64,000 bases of DNA from positions 36,983 through 100,982 of the forward strand of contig CAZSAT010000008.1 in assembly GCA_964604675.1 (NCBI GenBank). Direction: 5' to 3'. How positions within the stretch are numbered: position 1 is the stretch's first letter; the number at the start of each line of letters is the position of its first letter. This document shows, piece after piece, positions 1 through 8,958 of the stretch. Position numbers and translations under genes: made by a program. Source of the DNA: CAZSAT01 sp964604675. Lineage in GTDB: Bacteria; Myxococcota_A; UBA796; CAJQPC01. A model generated the notes under the pieces. That model ran no database searches. It was not told the DNA's origin and saw only the letters and a program-made list of their open reading frames with translations.

Positions 1-1
1 C

Positions 2-1858
2 GCCCGCTGGATGGCCATCACCGCGGTGGTCGCGATCATGGGCTCCACCGCCCTGATGGAGTACGCGCTCCTCGCCCGTGACTTCTCCGTGGCCTACGTC
101 GCGCAGGTCGGCTCGGTCGACGTGCCGGACTACATCGCCTTCGTGTCGCTCTGGTCCAGCCTGGAGGGGTCGATCCTCTTCTGGGGCTTCGTGCTGATGG
201 CGTACACCGCCGGCTTCGCGGTGAGCACCCGCGGTCGCTTCGGCTCGCTCACGCCCTATGCCCTCGGGATCCAGCTGCTCGTCGGGGTGTTCTTCACCTT
301 CCTCATCGCGGGCGTGGCCAGCCCCTTCGGCACCATGGACCCGGTGCCCACGTCGGGGCCGGGGCCCAACCCGCTGCTGCAGAACCACCTCCTGATGGTG
401 GTCCACCCCCCCGCGCTCTACCTGGGCTACGTCGGCATGAGCGTGCCCTTCTCCATGGCGGCCGGCGCCCTGCTGGCCGGGCGGCTCGAGGCGGGCTGGA
501 TGCGCCTGCTGCGACGCTGGATGCTCGTGCCCTGGGCCTTCCTCACCCTGGGCATCCTGCTCGGCGGCTGGTGGAGCTACGAGGTGCTCGGGTGGGGCGG
601 CTACTGGGCCTGGGACCCCGTCGAGAACGCGAGCTTCCTGCCCTGGCTCACCGCCACGGCCTTCCTGCACAGCGCGCAGATCATGGAGCGCAAGGGCCAG
701 TTCAAGGTCTGGACCCTGGTCCTGGCCATGGCGAGCTTCCTGCTCACGCTGCTCGGCACCTTCATGACCCGGTCCGGCGTCTTCAACTCGGTGCACAGCT
801 TCACCCAGTCCGAGATCGGCCCGGTGTTTCTGGGCTTCATCGCCGTGGCCACGGGCTTCACCGTGGTGCTGCTCAGCCTGCGCATGGCGTCGCTCGCCCA
901 GACCAGCACCGACCTCGACGGCGTGGTCACCCGGCCCGGGCTCTTCCTGGCCAACAACCTGCTGTTCGTGGGCGTCACCTTCACGGTGCTGTTGGGCACC
1001 GTCTACCCGCTCCTGAACGAGGCCGTGTCGGGCGAGCGGATCAGCGTGGGCGAGCCCTACTTCAACCAGATGACCCTGCCCCTGTGGATGGGCGTGCTGT
1101 TCCTGATGGGGGTCGGCCCGGTCTTTCCCTGGGGTCGCCCGGACGTCGACGAGCTGAAGAAGCGCGTGCTGCGTCCCGGTGTGGCCGCCGTGGTCGGCAC
1201 CGCGCTGGCGCTGGGCCTCGGGCTCACCAACCCCTGGGGTGTGGCCACCGTTGCCCTCGCGGTCTTCGCCGGTACGGTCAGCGTGGCCGAGATCTGGGCG
1301 CCGGTCTCGGTGCGCATGGGCCGGGGCGAAGGCTTCACCGAGGCGGCCGGCAAGGCCTTGTCGCGGACGCGCCGGCGGGTGGCCGGCCACGTCGTGCACC
1401 TGGGTGTGGTGCTCCTCGCCATCGGCATCGCGGCGAGCTCCAGCATGCGGCAGGACGTGCAGAAGCTCATCGAGCGCGGTCAGACCATCGAGTGGGCAGG
1501 CTACGAGCTCACCTTCGACGAGATGGAGATCCGCGAAGAACCCCACCTCCAGGCCACCGTGGCGCACGTGACGGTCGGGAGGGCGGGCTCGGTGATCACC
1601 CAGCTCGAGCCGTCGATGAACCACTACCGGTCCACCGGCCAGGCCATCGGCACCCCCGCGGTCTACACCGGCCCTGGCGAAGACCTCTACCTGTCGGTCA
1701 TCAACGTCGAGGAAGACGTGCTGGCCATTCGCGTGTTGGTCGAGCCCCTGGTCGCCTGGGTCTGGCTCGGCGGCCTGGTGATGTTCCTCGGCGGCCTGCT
1801 CGCCGCCTGGCCGGCGCGGGCGTCCAAGGCGCCAGCGTCGGCGGAGGCCGCAGCATGA
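2..1858 (+). CDS. ccmF: Cytochrome c maturation protein CcmF (5' end outside window)
   Basis: This is the integral-membrane haem-handling subunit of System I cytochrome c maturation. With CcmH it passes haem from CcmE to apocytochrome c at the periplasmic face. The reading frame is open to the first base, so the true start lies upstream; 615 residues follow the first in-window ATG at 11, slightly short for the family. Seen: many hydrophobic segments, the HPPALYLGYVG haem-ligand region near base 400, the WWD signature with WAWDPVENAS near 600-640, and TRSGVFNSVHSF near 770. The stop overlaps the ccmG start in an ATGA. The assignment is firm. Confidence 0.95.
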   Translation, partial: ARWMAITAVVAIMGSTALMEYALLARDFSVAYVAQVGSVDVPDYIAFVSLWSSLEGSILFWGFVLMAYTAGFAVSTRGRFGSLTPYALGIQLLVGVFFTFLIAGVASPFGTMDPVPTSGPGPNPLLQNHLLMVVHPPALYLGYVGMSVPFSMAAGALLAGRLEAGWMRLLRRWMLVPWAFLTLGILLGGWWSYEVLGWGGYWAWDPVENASFLPWLTATAFLHSAQIMERKGQFKVWTLVLAMASFLLTLLGTFMTRSGVFNSVHSFTQSEIGPVFLGFIAVATGFTVVLLSLRMASLAQTSTDLDGVVTRPGLFLANNLLFVGVTFTVLLGTVYPLLNEAVSGERISVGEPYFNQMTLPLWMGVLFLMGVGPVFPWGRPDVDELKKRVLRPGVAAVVGTALALGLGLTNPWGVATVALAVFAGTVSVAEIWAPVSVRMGRGEGFTEAAGKALSRTRRRVAGHVVHLGVVLLAIGIAASSSMRQDVQKLIERGQTIEWAGYELTFDEMEIREEPHLQATVAHVTVGRAGSVITQLEPSMNHYRSTGQAIGTPAVYTGPGEDLYLSVINVEEDVLAIRVLVEPLVAWVWLGGLVMFLGGLLAAWPARASKAPASAEAAA

Positions 1859-2370
1859 ACTGGAAGGTCCTGCTGGTCGGGCTGGCGCTCGTCGGCGCCC
1901 TCACCGCGATGCTCGCGAGCGGGTTCGGCAAGGACCCGAAGGCGCTGCCGAGCGTGCTCGAGGGGCGCATGGCACCCGGCTTCGAGCTGCAGACCCTGGA
2001 CGGCGAGACCGTGCGGCTGGAGGACTTTCGAGGCAGTCCGCTGGTGCTCAACTTCTGGGCCACGTGGTGCAAGCCCTGTGCGGCGGAACACCCGGTGCTC
2101 CAGGAGGGCGCGGGCCGCTACCAGCCCCGCGGGGTGGTGTTCCTGGGCGTCGTCTACGCCGACGACGCCGCCAAGGTCGCTGCGTACCTCGAGCGCCACG
2201 GCTCGGCCTACCCCAACGCGCTCGACGCCACCGACCGCACCGCCATCGACTACGGCGTGGGCGGCGTGCCCGAGACCTTCTTCATCGATCGGGAGGGGCG
2301 CATCGCGCGCAAGTTCTCCGGGCCGCTGGACGCCAGCAGCCTCCAGGGCATCCTGGAGGAGATCCTGTGA
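1855..2370 (+). CDS. ccmG: Thiol:disulfide interchange protein CcmG/DsbE (thioredoxin-like)
   Basis: A membrane-anchored periplasmic thioredoxin-like reductant (171 aa). It keeps the apocytochrome CXXCH cysteines, or the CcmH cysteines, reduced for haem ligation. Residues 4-22 form an N-terminal signal anchor. The domain then runs to the end with the redox motif WCKPC (C72 and C75) and the cis-proline region GGVPETFFID. The ATG overlaps the ccmF stop by four bases, which argues for coupled translation. Length and position between ccmF and ccmH fit CcmG better than ResA or TlpA. Confidence 0.93.
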   Translation: MNWKVLLVGLALVGALTAMLASGFGKDPKALPSVLEGRMAPGFELQTLDGETVRLEDFRGSPLVLNFWATWCKPCAAEHPVLQEGAGRYQPRGVVFLGVVYADDAAKVAAYLERHGSAYPNALDATDRTAIDYGVGGVPETFFIDREGRIARKFSGPLDASSLQGILEEIL

Positions 2371-2828
2371 TCGCGCTCTGGTTGGGGGCCGCGCTCGCCC
2401 TGGATCCGGGTGTGGGGGTCGAGCCTCTCGGCGAGGTCCCAGCCGCCGAGCAGGTCGATCACCTGACCCAGCACATCTCCAAGAAGCTCCGCTGCCCGGT
2501 CTGCCAGGGCCTGTCGGTCGCCGACAGCTCGGCCGACGCCGCCGTTGCGATGAAGGCACGCATCCAGGAGCTGGTGGAGCAGGGCTACACCGAAGCCCAG
2601 ATCGTGGACTACTTCATCGATCGCTACGGCGAGTGGGTGCTGCTCGAACCCAAGGTCGACACCAACCTCGTGGTCTGGGTGCTCCCCGTGGTGGCGCTGG
2701 TGGTCGGCCTCGGGGTGCTGTTCGGAAGGAAGCGCGAGGAGGCGCCGCCCGAACCGGCGCTGAGACCTGGCCATGAGCTGGCCGACGATCCATACGCCGC
2801 GCGCGTGCTCGCGGAGCTCGAGGACTGA
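2367..2828 (+). CDS. ccmH: Cytochrome c-type biogenesis protein CcmH
   Basis: A periplasmic thiol protein (153 aa) of the haem lyase complex, working with CcmF and CcmG. The GTG start overlaps the ccmG stop (GTGA). A short N-terminal signal precedes the domain, which carries the family signature LRCPVCQ with C43 and C46. A transmembrane segment follows near residues 100-120, with a charged tail. It lacks a fused TPR region, which is supplied by the next gene, as in alphaproteobacterial CcmH/CcmI (CycL/CycH) pairs. The annotation is secure. Confidence 0.93.
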   Translation: MIALWLGAALALDPGVGVEPLGEVPAAEQVDHLTQHISKKLRCPVCQGLSVADSSADAAVAMKARIQELVEQGYTEAQIVDYFIDRYGEWVLLEPKVDTNLVVWVLPVVALVVGLGVLFGRKREEAPPEPALRPGHELADDPYAARVLAELED

Positions 2829-4024
2829 TGGACTGGGACACCTGGGGACCGCCGATCGCCGTGCTCGTGGTCGGCGTGGTCGGAGGCGTGCTGGTGGCCA
2901 TGCAGGCTGGCGACGGCACCGTGGCATCCGACGACGAACAGGACCTCCGCGCACGGCACGATCAGCTGCTCGAGCAGCTCCGCGCCCTGGAGGTCGACGC
3001 CCGTCGTCTGGGCAAGGAGGAGCACGAGCGGCAGAAGGCGGCGCTGGTGCGCGAGGCCGCCGGGGTGCTGCGGGCCCTCGACGCGGGCCCCGAGACCACC
3101 GCCTCGGAACCGGTGACGGTGCGGCCCTCGGTGCGCAAGGCGGTGGCCTGGATCGTGGGCTCGCTGGCCTTCTTCGCCGCGGCCGCCGTGGTGTTGGTGA
3201 AGACCGCGAAGCCGCGTCAGGAAGACCCGGCGATGGCGCCCATGCAGGCCGCCGCCCAAGAGGCGGAGCGCGAGCTCGCTGCTGCGCAGGCCACGCTGGA
3301 GACCAACCCGCAGGATCTGGACGCGCTGAACGTGCTGGGCCACCACGCCTTGATGAACCAGCAGCTCCAGGAGGCCATGCAGTACGTGGACCAGGCGCGC
3401 GGGATCGACGGCACCGACCCTCACGTGGTCACCCACCTGGGCGCCCTGCAGTTGCTGGTCGGCATGCACGAGAAGGCCGAAGAGAGCTTCGGGCAAGCGG
3501 TCCTGGACGACGCGAGCCTGGCGGAGGCCTGGATCTGGTGGGGCGTGAGCCTGGCGCAGCGTGGCGAGACCGACGGGGCCAGGGCCAAGCTGCAGGACGC
3601 GCTGCGCGTGGCCACCCGAGCGCAGGATCAGGCCGCCGCGCACAGCCTGTTGCAGGACCTCGAGAAGGCCTCGGCGCCTGCGGCGTTCACCGGCACGGTG
3701 ACCCTGGCCGACGGGTCGCCCTCCGGCACCGGCGTTCTGTATGTGTATGCCCGCCGGAGCGAGGTCGCTGCAGGACCGCCGCTCGCGGCGCTTCGGCTGC
3801 CGCGGTGGGAGTTCCCCCAGGCCTTCGTGCTGACCGACAGCGATCTGCTGCCCATGGCCGGCGGCGCCTGGCCGGAGCAGGTGTGGGTGAGCGCGAAGCT
3901 CGATGTCGACGGGGATCCGGCCACCGACAGCCCGGACGACCTGACCGCGGTGGCGGTCGGTCCGCTGGCTTCGGGTGCCACCGAGGTGACGATCGTGCTC
4001 GGCGCGAGCAGCGACGAGCCGTAG
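2828..4024 (+). CDS. ccmI: CcmI-type TPR cytochrome c biogenesis protein
   Basis: An apocytochrome c chaperone-like protein (398 aa), the last gene of the ccm cluster. It has an N-terminal membrane segment (about residues 7-23), a charged helical stretch matching the CcmI cytoplasmic loop, and a second membrane segment near 100-125. TPR repeats with LNVLGHHAL- and VTHLGALQL-type helices follow. The C-terminal beta domain has the CcmI-typical order VLYVYAR, then LAALRLP, then VWVSAKLDVDG. The ATG shares one base with the ccmH stop (TGATG). The C-terminal domain identifies it as CcmI and not a generic TPR protein. Confidence 0.85.
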   Translation: MDWDTWGPPIAVLVVGVVGGVLVAMQAGDGTVASDDEQDLRARHDQLLEQLRALEVDARRLGKEEHERQKAALVREAAGVLRALDAGPETTASEPVTVRPSVRKAVAWIVGSLAFFAAAAVVLVKTAKPRQEDPAMAPMQAAAQEAERELAAAQATLETNPQDLDALNVLGHHALMNQQLQEAMQYVDQARGIDGTDPHVVTHLGALQLLVGMHEKAEESFGQAVLDDASLAEAWIWWGVSLAQRGETDGARAKLQDALRVATRAQDQAAAHSLLQDLEKASAPAAFTGTVTLADGSPSGTGVLYVYARRSEVAAGPPLAALRLPRWEFPQAFVLTDSDLLPMAGGAWPEQVWVSAKLDVDGDPATDSPDDLTAVAVGPLASGATEVTIVLGASSDEP

Positions 4025-4032
4025 AGCGCCAA

Positions 4033-4482
4033 TCAGGGAGTCGTTGGCGGCGGCGGCGGCGCTTCGTCGCTCAGGAACCAGGCACCGCTGTCGACCTCGT
4101 ACCACCGCTGCAGATCCACCCGCTGCTCCAGCAGCTGCTTGGGCAGGCGGTAGCCGGTGATCTGGATGGCGGCGGTGCCCTCACGGACCACGCCGTCGCC
4201 GTCGGGATCGTGGCGGGAGCCCACCTCCACCCGCAGCACCGTGGCGGACTGGTAGCGGTAGTCCGCTCCGGATCCCTGGGTGGTCATCCACACCAGCCGC
4301 TCCTGCTGGTCCTCGATGAACGCCGCCGCCGTGCCGAAGTCGTTCCAGCGCACGGCGTCCCAGTAGGCCGAGGCCGACTCGCCGAGCACGCGCTCGGCCC
4401 GGTCGGTCTGGCGCAGCTGTTTCCTGTCGCCAGCGCAGCCGGCGGAGAGGGCGAGGACCGATACCAGGGCGATTGCGCGCAT
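4033..4482 (-). CDS. Small putative lipoprotein of unknown function
   Basis: A 149-residue protein with a lipoprotein signal (LSAGC, Cys16), so probably lipid-anchored in the envelope. The mature part holds a helical segment (about 30-65) followed by beta-rich sequence with an SxTVLRVEVGSR strand, and ends in a run of prolines. It converges on ccmI with an 8-base gap and is divergent from the YD-repeat gene, with 54 bases between. I do not recognise the family. Size and layout (helix, then a cone-like beta sheet) loosely resemble NTF2-like envelope proteins, but no motif confirms that. Confidence 0.75.
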   Translation of the reverse strand: MRAIALVSVLALSAGCAGDRKQLRQTDRAERVLGESASAYWDAVRWNDFGTAAAFIEDQQERLVWMTTQGSGADYRYQSATVLRVEVGSRHDPDGDGVVREGTAAIQITGYRLPKQLLEQRVDLQRWYEVDSGAWFLSDEAPPPPPTTP

Positions 4483-4536
4483 GGGTCCCCCTAACGACCC
4501 CTTTGGTACGATGGCGATGCCTGGCTCAGGAGACCG

Positions 4537-6126
4537 ATGTCGCTGCCGATGCTCCTGGTGGGTCTCCTGCTCGCACCCGCCCATGCGCAGGAGATCAACC
4601 TCCGCAACGCGAACCTGTACTACGCCGTCGACGACGTCCGTGTGCAGCTCCCGGGCATCCCGCTGGAGCTGGAGCGGGTCTACAACTCGCGCTTCAACTA
4701 CAACGGGTACTTCGGCTACGGCTGGACCACGAACCTCGACATCCGCTCGCAGGACGCCCCGGACGGCGCGGTGGTCGTCACGGACTCCGACGGCTTCCAG
4801 CTCTACTTCATGCCCCAGGGCATGACCCGGCAGCGCATGAAGGAGCGCTTCATCCAGTCCTTGGTGAAGGCGCGCAAGGATCAGGACCAGCGGCTCGGGC
4901 AGGAACGGGGCGCCCAGTACTACACCGACATGGCCGCCAAGCTCGCCAGCGACGACGCCTTCTTCGACCAGACCAGCTACAACACGATGAGCGGTTGGAT
5001 CCAACCAGCCGCCGGCGACTACATCAGCTTCGACCGCGGCACCGAGCGCATGAAGCGCTCCAGCGACGGCACGGTCGTCCGCACGCGCAGCGACGGCAGC
5101 CGCTTCACCTTCGGCCCTGGCGGCAAGCTGCAGAGCTACGTCGACGTGGGTGGGCGTGGTCTGGAGCTCAGCTACGACCGCGACGGTCAGCTGGTCAAGG
5201 TGGGCCACACCGAGGGCGGGCAGATCGCGCTGACCTACACCGCCGACCGCCGCATCGCGACCATCCTCGACACCGAGGGGCGCCGGATCGAGTACGGGTA
5301 CAGCCCCACCGGCGACCTGGTGAGCGTGAAGGGCCCCTCGCCCCGCCAGCTCGCCTACGCCTACGACGACGAGCACAACCTGGTCGCAGCGCGCGAAGCC
5401 GATGGCGCCGGGTTCCAGATCTCCTACGACAAGCGGCGCGACTGGGCCCGCGCGATCAAGGTGGGCGAGGACGTCACGAAGTACGCCTGGGCCGTGCAGT
5501 CCAACGACCAGTACAGCTGCCAGGTCATCGCGCCGGACGGCGCCACGACCGTGCACAGCTTCGACGACGCGAACCACCGCCAGGTCACCGAGTTCCCCGA
5601 CGGAACCACCGAGGAGACCCTGCTCTCCGAGTGCTGCGCGAAGCCGCTCGAGGTTCGCACCGAAGCGGGCGTCACCCGCTACGACTACGACCGCGACGCC
5701 CGGCTCACCGGCGTGCAGTATCCGGACGGCCGCGAGGTGCGCTTCAGCTACCACCCCCAGTGGTCGCGCATCGTGCAGGCCATGCACAGCGACGGGCGCC
5801 GGTACAGCTACACCTACGACGGCTTTGGCAACCTGGTCGAGGCCGTGGACGGCGCCAGCCGCGTGTTGAAGCTGCGCTACGGCGACAACGGCAAGGTGGA
5901 AGCCGTGCGCGACCAGGACGGCCACGACTACCGCTTCACCTACGACGACTACGGCCGGCCCACCGAGATCAGCCGTGGCAGCGACGGCGCCTTGAGCATC
6001 GCCTACGGGCTCGGCGGTGAGATCGCCTCCACCGAGATCGCGGGCGGCGACGGCAGCGTGGACTTCTACGCCGAGCTGCGTGAGGTCCTGTCGATGCTCG
6101 AGCCGGCCACCGGCGAGCTGCAGTAG
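4537..6126 (+). CDS. Secreted RHS/YD-repeat protein, short form without toxin domain
   Basis: A 529-residue exported protein. A cleavable signal peptide (AHAQ, about residue 18) precedes a DUF6531-like start (LELERVYNSR, then GYFGYGWT). About ten YD-type repeats follow, such as LELSYDRDGQLVKV, YSYTYDGFGNLVEA and YRFTYDDYGRPTEI. Family members usually run beyond 1000 residues and end with an RHS core plus a variable toxin. This one stops after the repeats, with no core box and no C-terminal domain. AGGAG sits 7 bases before the ATG. No immunity-like gene follows. A structural surface protein is more likely than a toxin, but a truncated ancestor cannot be excluded. Confidence 0.85.
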   Translation: MSLPMLLVGLLLAPAHAQEINLRNANLYYAVDDVRVQLPGIPLELERVYNSRFNYNGYFGYGWTTNLDIRSQDAPDGAVVVTDSDGFQLYFMPQGMTRQRMKERFIQSLVKARKDQDQRLGQERGAQYYTDMAAKLASDDAFFDQTSYNTMSGWIQPAAGDYISFDRGTERMKRSSDGTVVRTRSDGSRFTFGPGGKLQSYVDVGGRGLELSYDRDGQLVKVGHTEGGQIALTYTADRRIATILDTEGRRIEYGYSPTGDLVSVKGPSPRQLAYAYDDEHNLVAAREADGAGFQISYDKRRDWARAIKVGEDVTKYAWAVQSNDQYSCQVIAPDGATTVHSFDDANHRQVTEFPDGTTEETLLSECCAKPLEVRTEAGVTRYDYDRDARLTGVQYPDGREVRFSYHPQWSRIVQAMHSDGRRYSYTYDGFGNLVEAVDGASRVLKLRYGDNGKVEAVRDQDGHDYRFTYDDYGRPTEISRGSDGALSIAYGLGGEIASTEIAGGDGSVDFYAELREVLSMLEPATGELQ

Positions 6127-6127
6127 C

Positions 6128-6838
6128 TCAGCGCCGCGCAGCGGCCTCCACCAACAGCCGGTACGGCGCGGGGTCGTGCAGCTCGGGGTGCCACTGCACG
6201 CCCACGCAGAAGTCGTGGTCCGGGAGCTCGCAGGCCTCCACCACCCCGTCCGACGCCCGCCCGACGATGCGGAGCGCGCCGGGTTGGTCCACCGCCTGGT
6301 GGTGGGTGCTGTTCACGACCGGCCGCGCTCCCAGCGCGGTGCGCAGCCAGCCGCCCGCCAGCTCCACCTGGTGCCATCCCTCGGCGGGGTCCGTGGGCTG
6401 CTCGTGCTCGAGGGCATGGGGCACCTGGGTGGCGATGTCCTGGAGCAGCGTCCCCCCGGCCGCCACCGCGAGCACCTGCAGGCCGCCGCAGACACCCAGC
6501 ACCGGGAGGTTTCGGTGGAGGCAGGCGCGGGCCAGCGCGAGCTCGGTGTCGGTCCGGGTGGGTTCCACGCGGTCCAGCCGCGCCTCCACCGCCTGCCCGT
6601 AGTGCGAAGGGTGGATGTCGAAGTGGCCGCCCGTGATCACCACGCCCTGCACGGCGTCGAGCACCCCGTCGAGGTCGATCGTTCCTGGAGGGAGCAGGAC
6701 CGGCGTGGCGCCGGCCGCGCGGACCGCGTGCACGTAGGCCTCTCCCAGGTGCACCTCCGGGCGACGAGGGCGCGTTCGAGGTCCGGGCGCGAGCCCGCTG
6801 GGCGCTCGGCGGTCGGTGGTGACGAGGATCAGCGGCAC
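6128..6838 (-). CDS. Peptidase C26 / gamma-glutamyl-GABA hydrolase-like glutamine amidotransferase
   Basis: A class I glutamine amidotransferase-like hydrolase (236 aa) of the PuuD group, which cleaves gamma-glutamyl amides in the cytoplasm. Seen: nucleophile elbow LGVCGG with Cys117, catalytic pair in QWHPE (His217, Glu219), and the GGHFDIHPSHYG substrate loop. The GTG at 6838 places VPLILVTTDRR at the N-terminus, as in relatives, and leaves 22 bases to the divergent kinase gene. An ATG at 6871 is possible but would overlap that gene. No other putrescine-degradation gene is present, so the physiological substrate is open. Confidence 0.85.
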   Translation of the reverse strand: MPLILVTTDRRAPSGLAPGPRTRPRRPEVHLGEAYVHAVRAAGATPVLLPPGTIDLDGVLDAVQGVVITGGHFDIHPSHYGQAVEARLDRVEPTRTDTELALARACLHRNLPVLGVCGGLQVLAVAAGGTLLQDIATQVPHALEHEQPTDPAEGWHQVELAGGWLRTALGARPVVNSTHHQAVDQPGALRIVGRASDGVVEACELPDHDFCVGVQWHPELHDPAPYRLLVEAAARR

Positions 6839-6860
6839 GCCCCAGAGTACCCTCCCGTTC

Positions 6861-7796
6861 GTGTCCGGCATCGGCGTCATCACCAACCCGCGCTCGCGCC
6901 TGAACAAGCGCCGGCCCGAGCTCGCCCGCCGGCTGGCCTACGTGCTGGGCGACGAAGGTCGGGTGGACACGCCCGCCGACCTGGACTCCCTGCGCGAGGT
7001 CGCGGAGCAGTTCCTGAAGCAGCGCATCGCGGTGCTCGCGATCAACGGCGGCGACGGAACCTCCCACACGGTGCTGTCGGCCTTCCTCGGGGTGTACGGC
7101 GACGTACCTCTCCCGAAGGTCGCGCTGCTCCGCGGCGGCACCATGAACACCGTGGCGAGCGGGCTGGGCATCCGAGGGCGTCCCGAGGACCTGCTCGGTC
7201 AGCTGGTGATGCGGTACCACGCGGGTGAGCCGCTGCGGTCGGTGAGCCGGGACCTGCTCGTCGTGGACGGCTGCCGGGCGGGCTTCCTCTTCGGGAACGG
7301 GCTCGTGTCCAACTTCCTCGAGGCCTACTACGAGGGCGCCGAGCCGAGCCCGACCAAGGCGGCGCTGTTGTTGGCCCGCGGCATCCTGTCGGTCTTCGTG
7401 CAGGGCCCGCTGATCCAGCGGCTGATGCGACCGGTCCGCTGCACGGTCACGGTCGATGGCGAGCGCTGGCCGGAAGCCGAGTGGACCGCCGTGGTGGCGG
7501 GCACCGTGGACGACATCGGCCTGGGCTTCCGCCCTTTCCACCGCGCCCCGGAGTACCCCGGTCACCTGCAGGCCCTGGGGTTCGCGTGTTCCGCTGCGCA
7601 GATCGTGGGGCTGTTGCCTCGCATCCGACTCGCTCGCCCCCTGCGGCATCCACTCGTGCAGGACAGCCTCGCCACCCACGTGGTGTTGGAGGCCGAGGAG
7701 CCCATCGCCTACATGATCGACGGGGACTTCCACCAAGGCGGGCAACGGGTCGAGATCGGCCTGGGACCCCGGGTGGAGCTCGTGTTGCCAGACTGA
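6861..7796 (+). CDS. Diacylglycerol kinase family lipid kinase
   Basis: A soluble lipid or sphingosine kinase-like protein (311 aa, DAGK catalytic domain). Seen: N-terminal GVITNPRSR, the nucleotide-binding NGGDGT motif near residue 75, the LRGGTMN loop, and a C-terminal beta domain with AYMIDGDFH near residue 288. Members phosphorylate diacylglycerol or related membrane lipids. The GTG start is chosen because GVITNP directly follows in relatives and an upstream start would run into the divergent gene. Length is typical. Confidence 0.85.
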   Translation: MSGIGVITNPRSRLNKRRPELARRLAYVLGDEGRVDTPADLDSLREVAEQFLKQRIAVLAINGGDGTSHTVLSAFLGVYGDVPLPKVALLRGGTMNTVASGLGIRGRPEDLLGQLVMRYHAGEPLRSVSRDLLVVDGCRAGFLFGNGLVSNFLEAYYEGAEPSPTKAALLLARGILSVFVQGPLIQRLMRPVRCTVTVDGERWPEAEWTAVVAGTVDDIGLGFRPFHRAPEYPGHLQALGFACSAAQIVGLLPRIRLARPLRHPLVQDSLATHVVLEAEEPIAYMIDGDFHQGGQRVEIGLGPRVELVLPD

Positions 7797-7872
7797 CGGG
7801 GCCTTTCTCGGGCGCCGCCCTATCGAAGGTGCGCGGCCGATCCGTCCCTGGTGGTGTACCCGGAGGAACACG

Positions 7873-8958
7873 ATGGACATCCGGCTTCGTCCACTCCAGA
7901 CCCTGCAAGATGCCAAGGCCCTGGCCCGCTGCGTCTACGAGGTCTACGGCCTGACCTTCCACCGCAGCTACCTCTACGAGCCCGAGCGCACGCTCCAGCT
8001 GAACCGTGAGGGGCACCTCACGTCGATCATGGCGATGGACGGCGACGTCTGCGTCGGCCACGTGGCGCTCATCAGGCCCTACTACGAGTACAGCCAGGCC
8101 GGCACACCGGTGGCCGGTGACTCGGTGCGCGAGATCGGCCTGATGATGGTGCAGCCGCGCCTCCGCGAGCAGCAGCTCCAGGGGCGCCTCACCGCCGCTG
8201 CGCTGGGCTGGGCGCGGGAGCAGCCGCAGCTCGAGGGTGTCACCTCCCGGTGCGTCACCCACCACACCGCGAGCCAGCGGCAGGCGCAGAAGGTGGGCGC
8301 GGTGCCGACCGCGATGTTCCTCGGCGGCGTGCCCTTCTGGGTGCAGTACGAGAGCGCACGCGGCCCCGATGCCCGGCAGCCCATCTCCACGCTGTCGTAC
8401 TTCTCCACCTGGCGCGGCCTGAGCCCGGCCGAGGTCTACGTGCCCGAGATGGACAGCGACCTCTACCACCAGATCTACGCCCGCATGGAGCAGTCGCGTG
8501 ACCTGCGAGACCCTGCCGCGGGCCCGGAGCTCGGGCCGGCGAGCGAGGTGCGGGTGCACTTCGATCCGCACAAGCAACAGGGGCGCATCCACGTGCTCAC
8601 CGCGGGCCCGGACGTCGAGCAGGTCGTGCTGCAGCGCTACCGCTGGCTGATGGCCGGTCGCATCCGACACGTCACGCTGATGGCTCCCCTGTCGAGTGCC
8701 TTCACCGCCCGTGCGGTGAGCGCCTGGAAGGGCGAGGGCATGATCTTCGGCGGCGTGCTGCCGGCGCTCCATGCGGGCGACTGCCTGCTGCTGCAGGGGC
8801 TGCGGCTGATGACCGTGGACGAGCGCTACATCGAGGTCATCGACCCGCTCGGCGCCGCCATCAAGGAGCGCTGCGTCGAGGACTGGCAGTTCGCGCGCGA
8901 CCTGCCGGAGCCCGAGGTCGACTTCGGCGGCTACGCGTCGCCGAGCCTGACGCTGTAG
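7873..8958 (+). CDS. GNAT-family N-acetyltransferase with C-terminal extension
   Basis: A 361-residue protein. The N-terminal 150 residues have the GNAT layout: a MDIRLRPL start, a VGHVALIRPYY strand, EIGLMMVQPRLREQQLQGRL as the acyl-CoA pyrophosphate loop region, and a VTHHTASQRQAQKVGA helix. The remaining 200 residues form a second domain I cannot name; its layout would fit a degenerate second GNAT fold. AGGAG lies 6 bases before the ATG. The 3' end overlaps the convergent cyclase gene by 28 bases. The substrate is unknown. Confidence 0.8.
   Translation: MDIRLRPLQTLQDAKALARCVYEVYGLTFHRSYLYEPERTLQLNREGHLTSIMAMDGDVCVGHVALIRPYYEYSQAGTPVAGDSVREIGLMMVQPRLREQQLQGRLTAAALGWAREQPQLEGVTSRCVTHHTASQRQAQKVGAVPTAMFLGGVPFWVQYESARGPDARQPISTLSYFSTWRGLSPAEVYVPEMDSDLYHQIYARMEQSRDLRDPAAGPELGPASEVRVHFDPHKQQGRIHVLTAGPDVEQVVLQRYRWLMAGRIRHVTLMAPLSSAFTARAVSAWKGEGMIFGGVLPALHAGDCLLLQGLRLMTVDERYIEVIDPLGAAIKERCVEDWQFARDLPEPEVDFGGYASPSLTL

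Noticed and set aside
571..1854. Upstream extension of the ccmG frame to an ATG at 571
   Set aside because: It lies inside ccmF in another frame. The ATG at 1855 begins a proper signal anchor and overlaps the ccmF stop.
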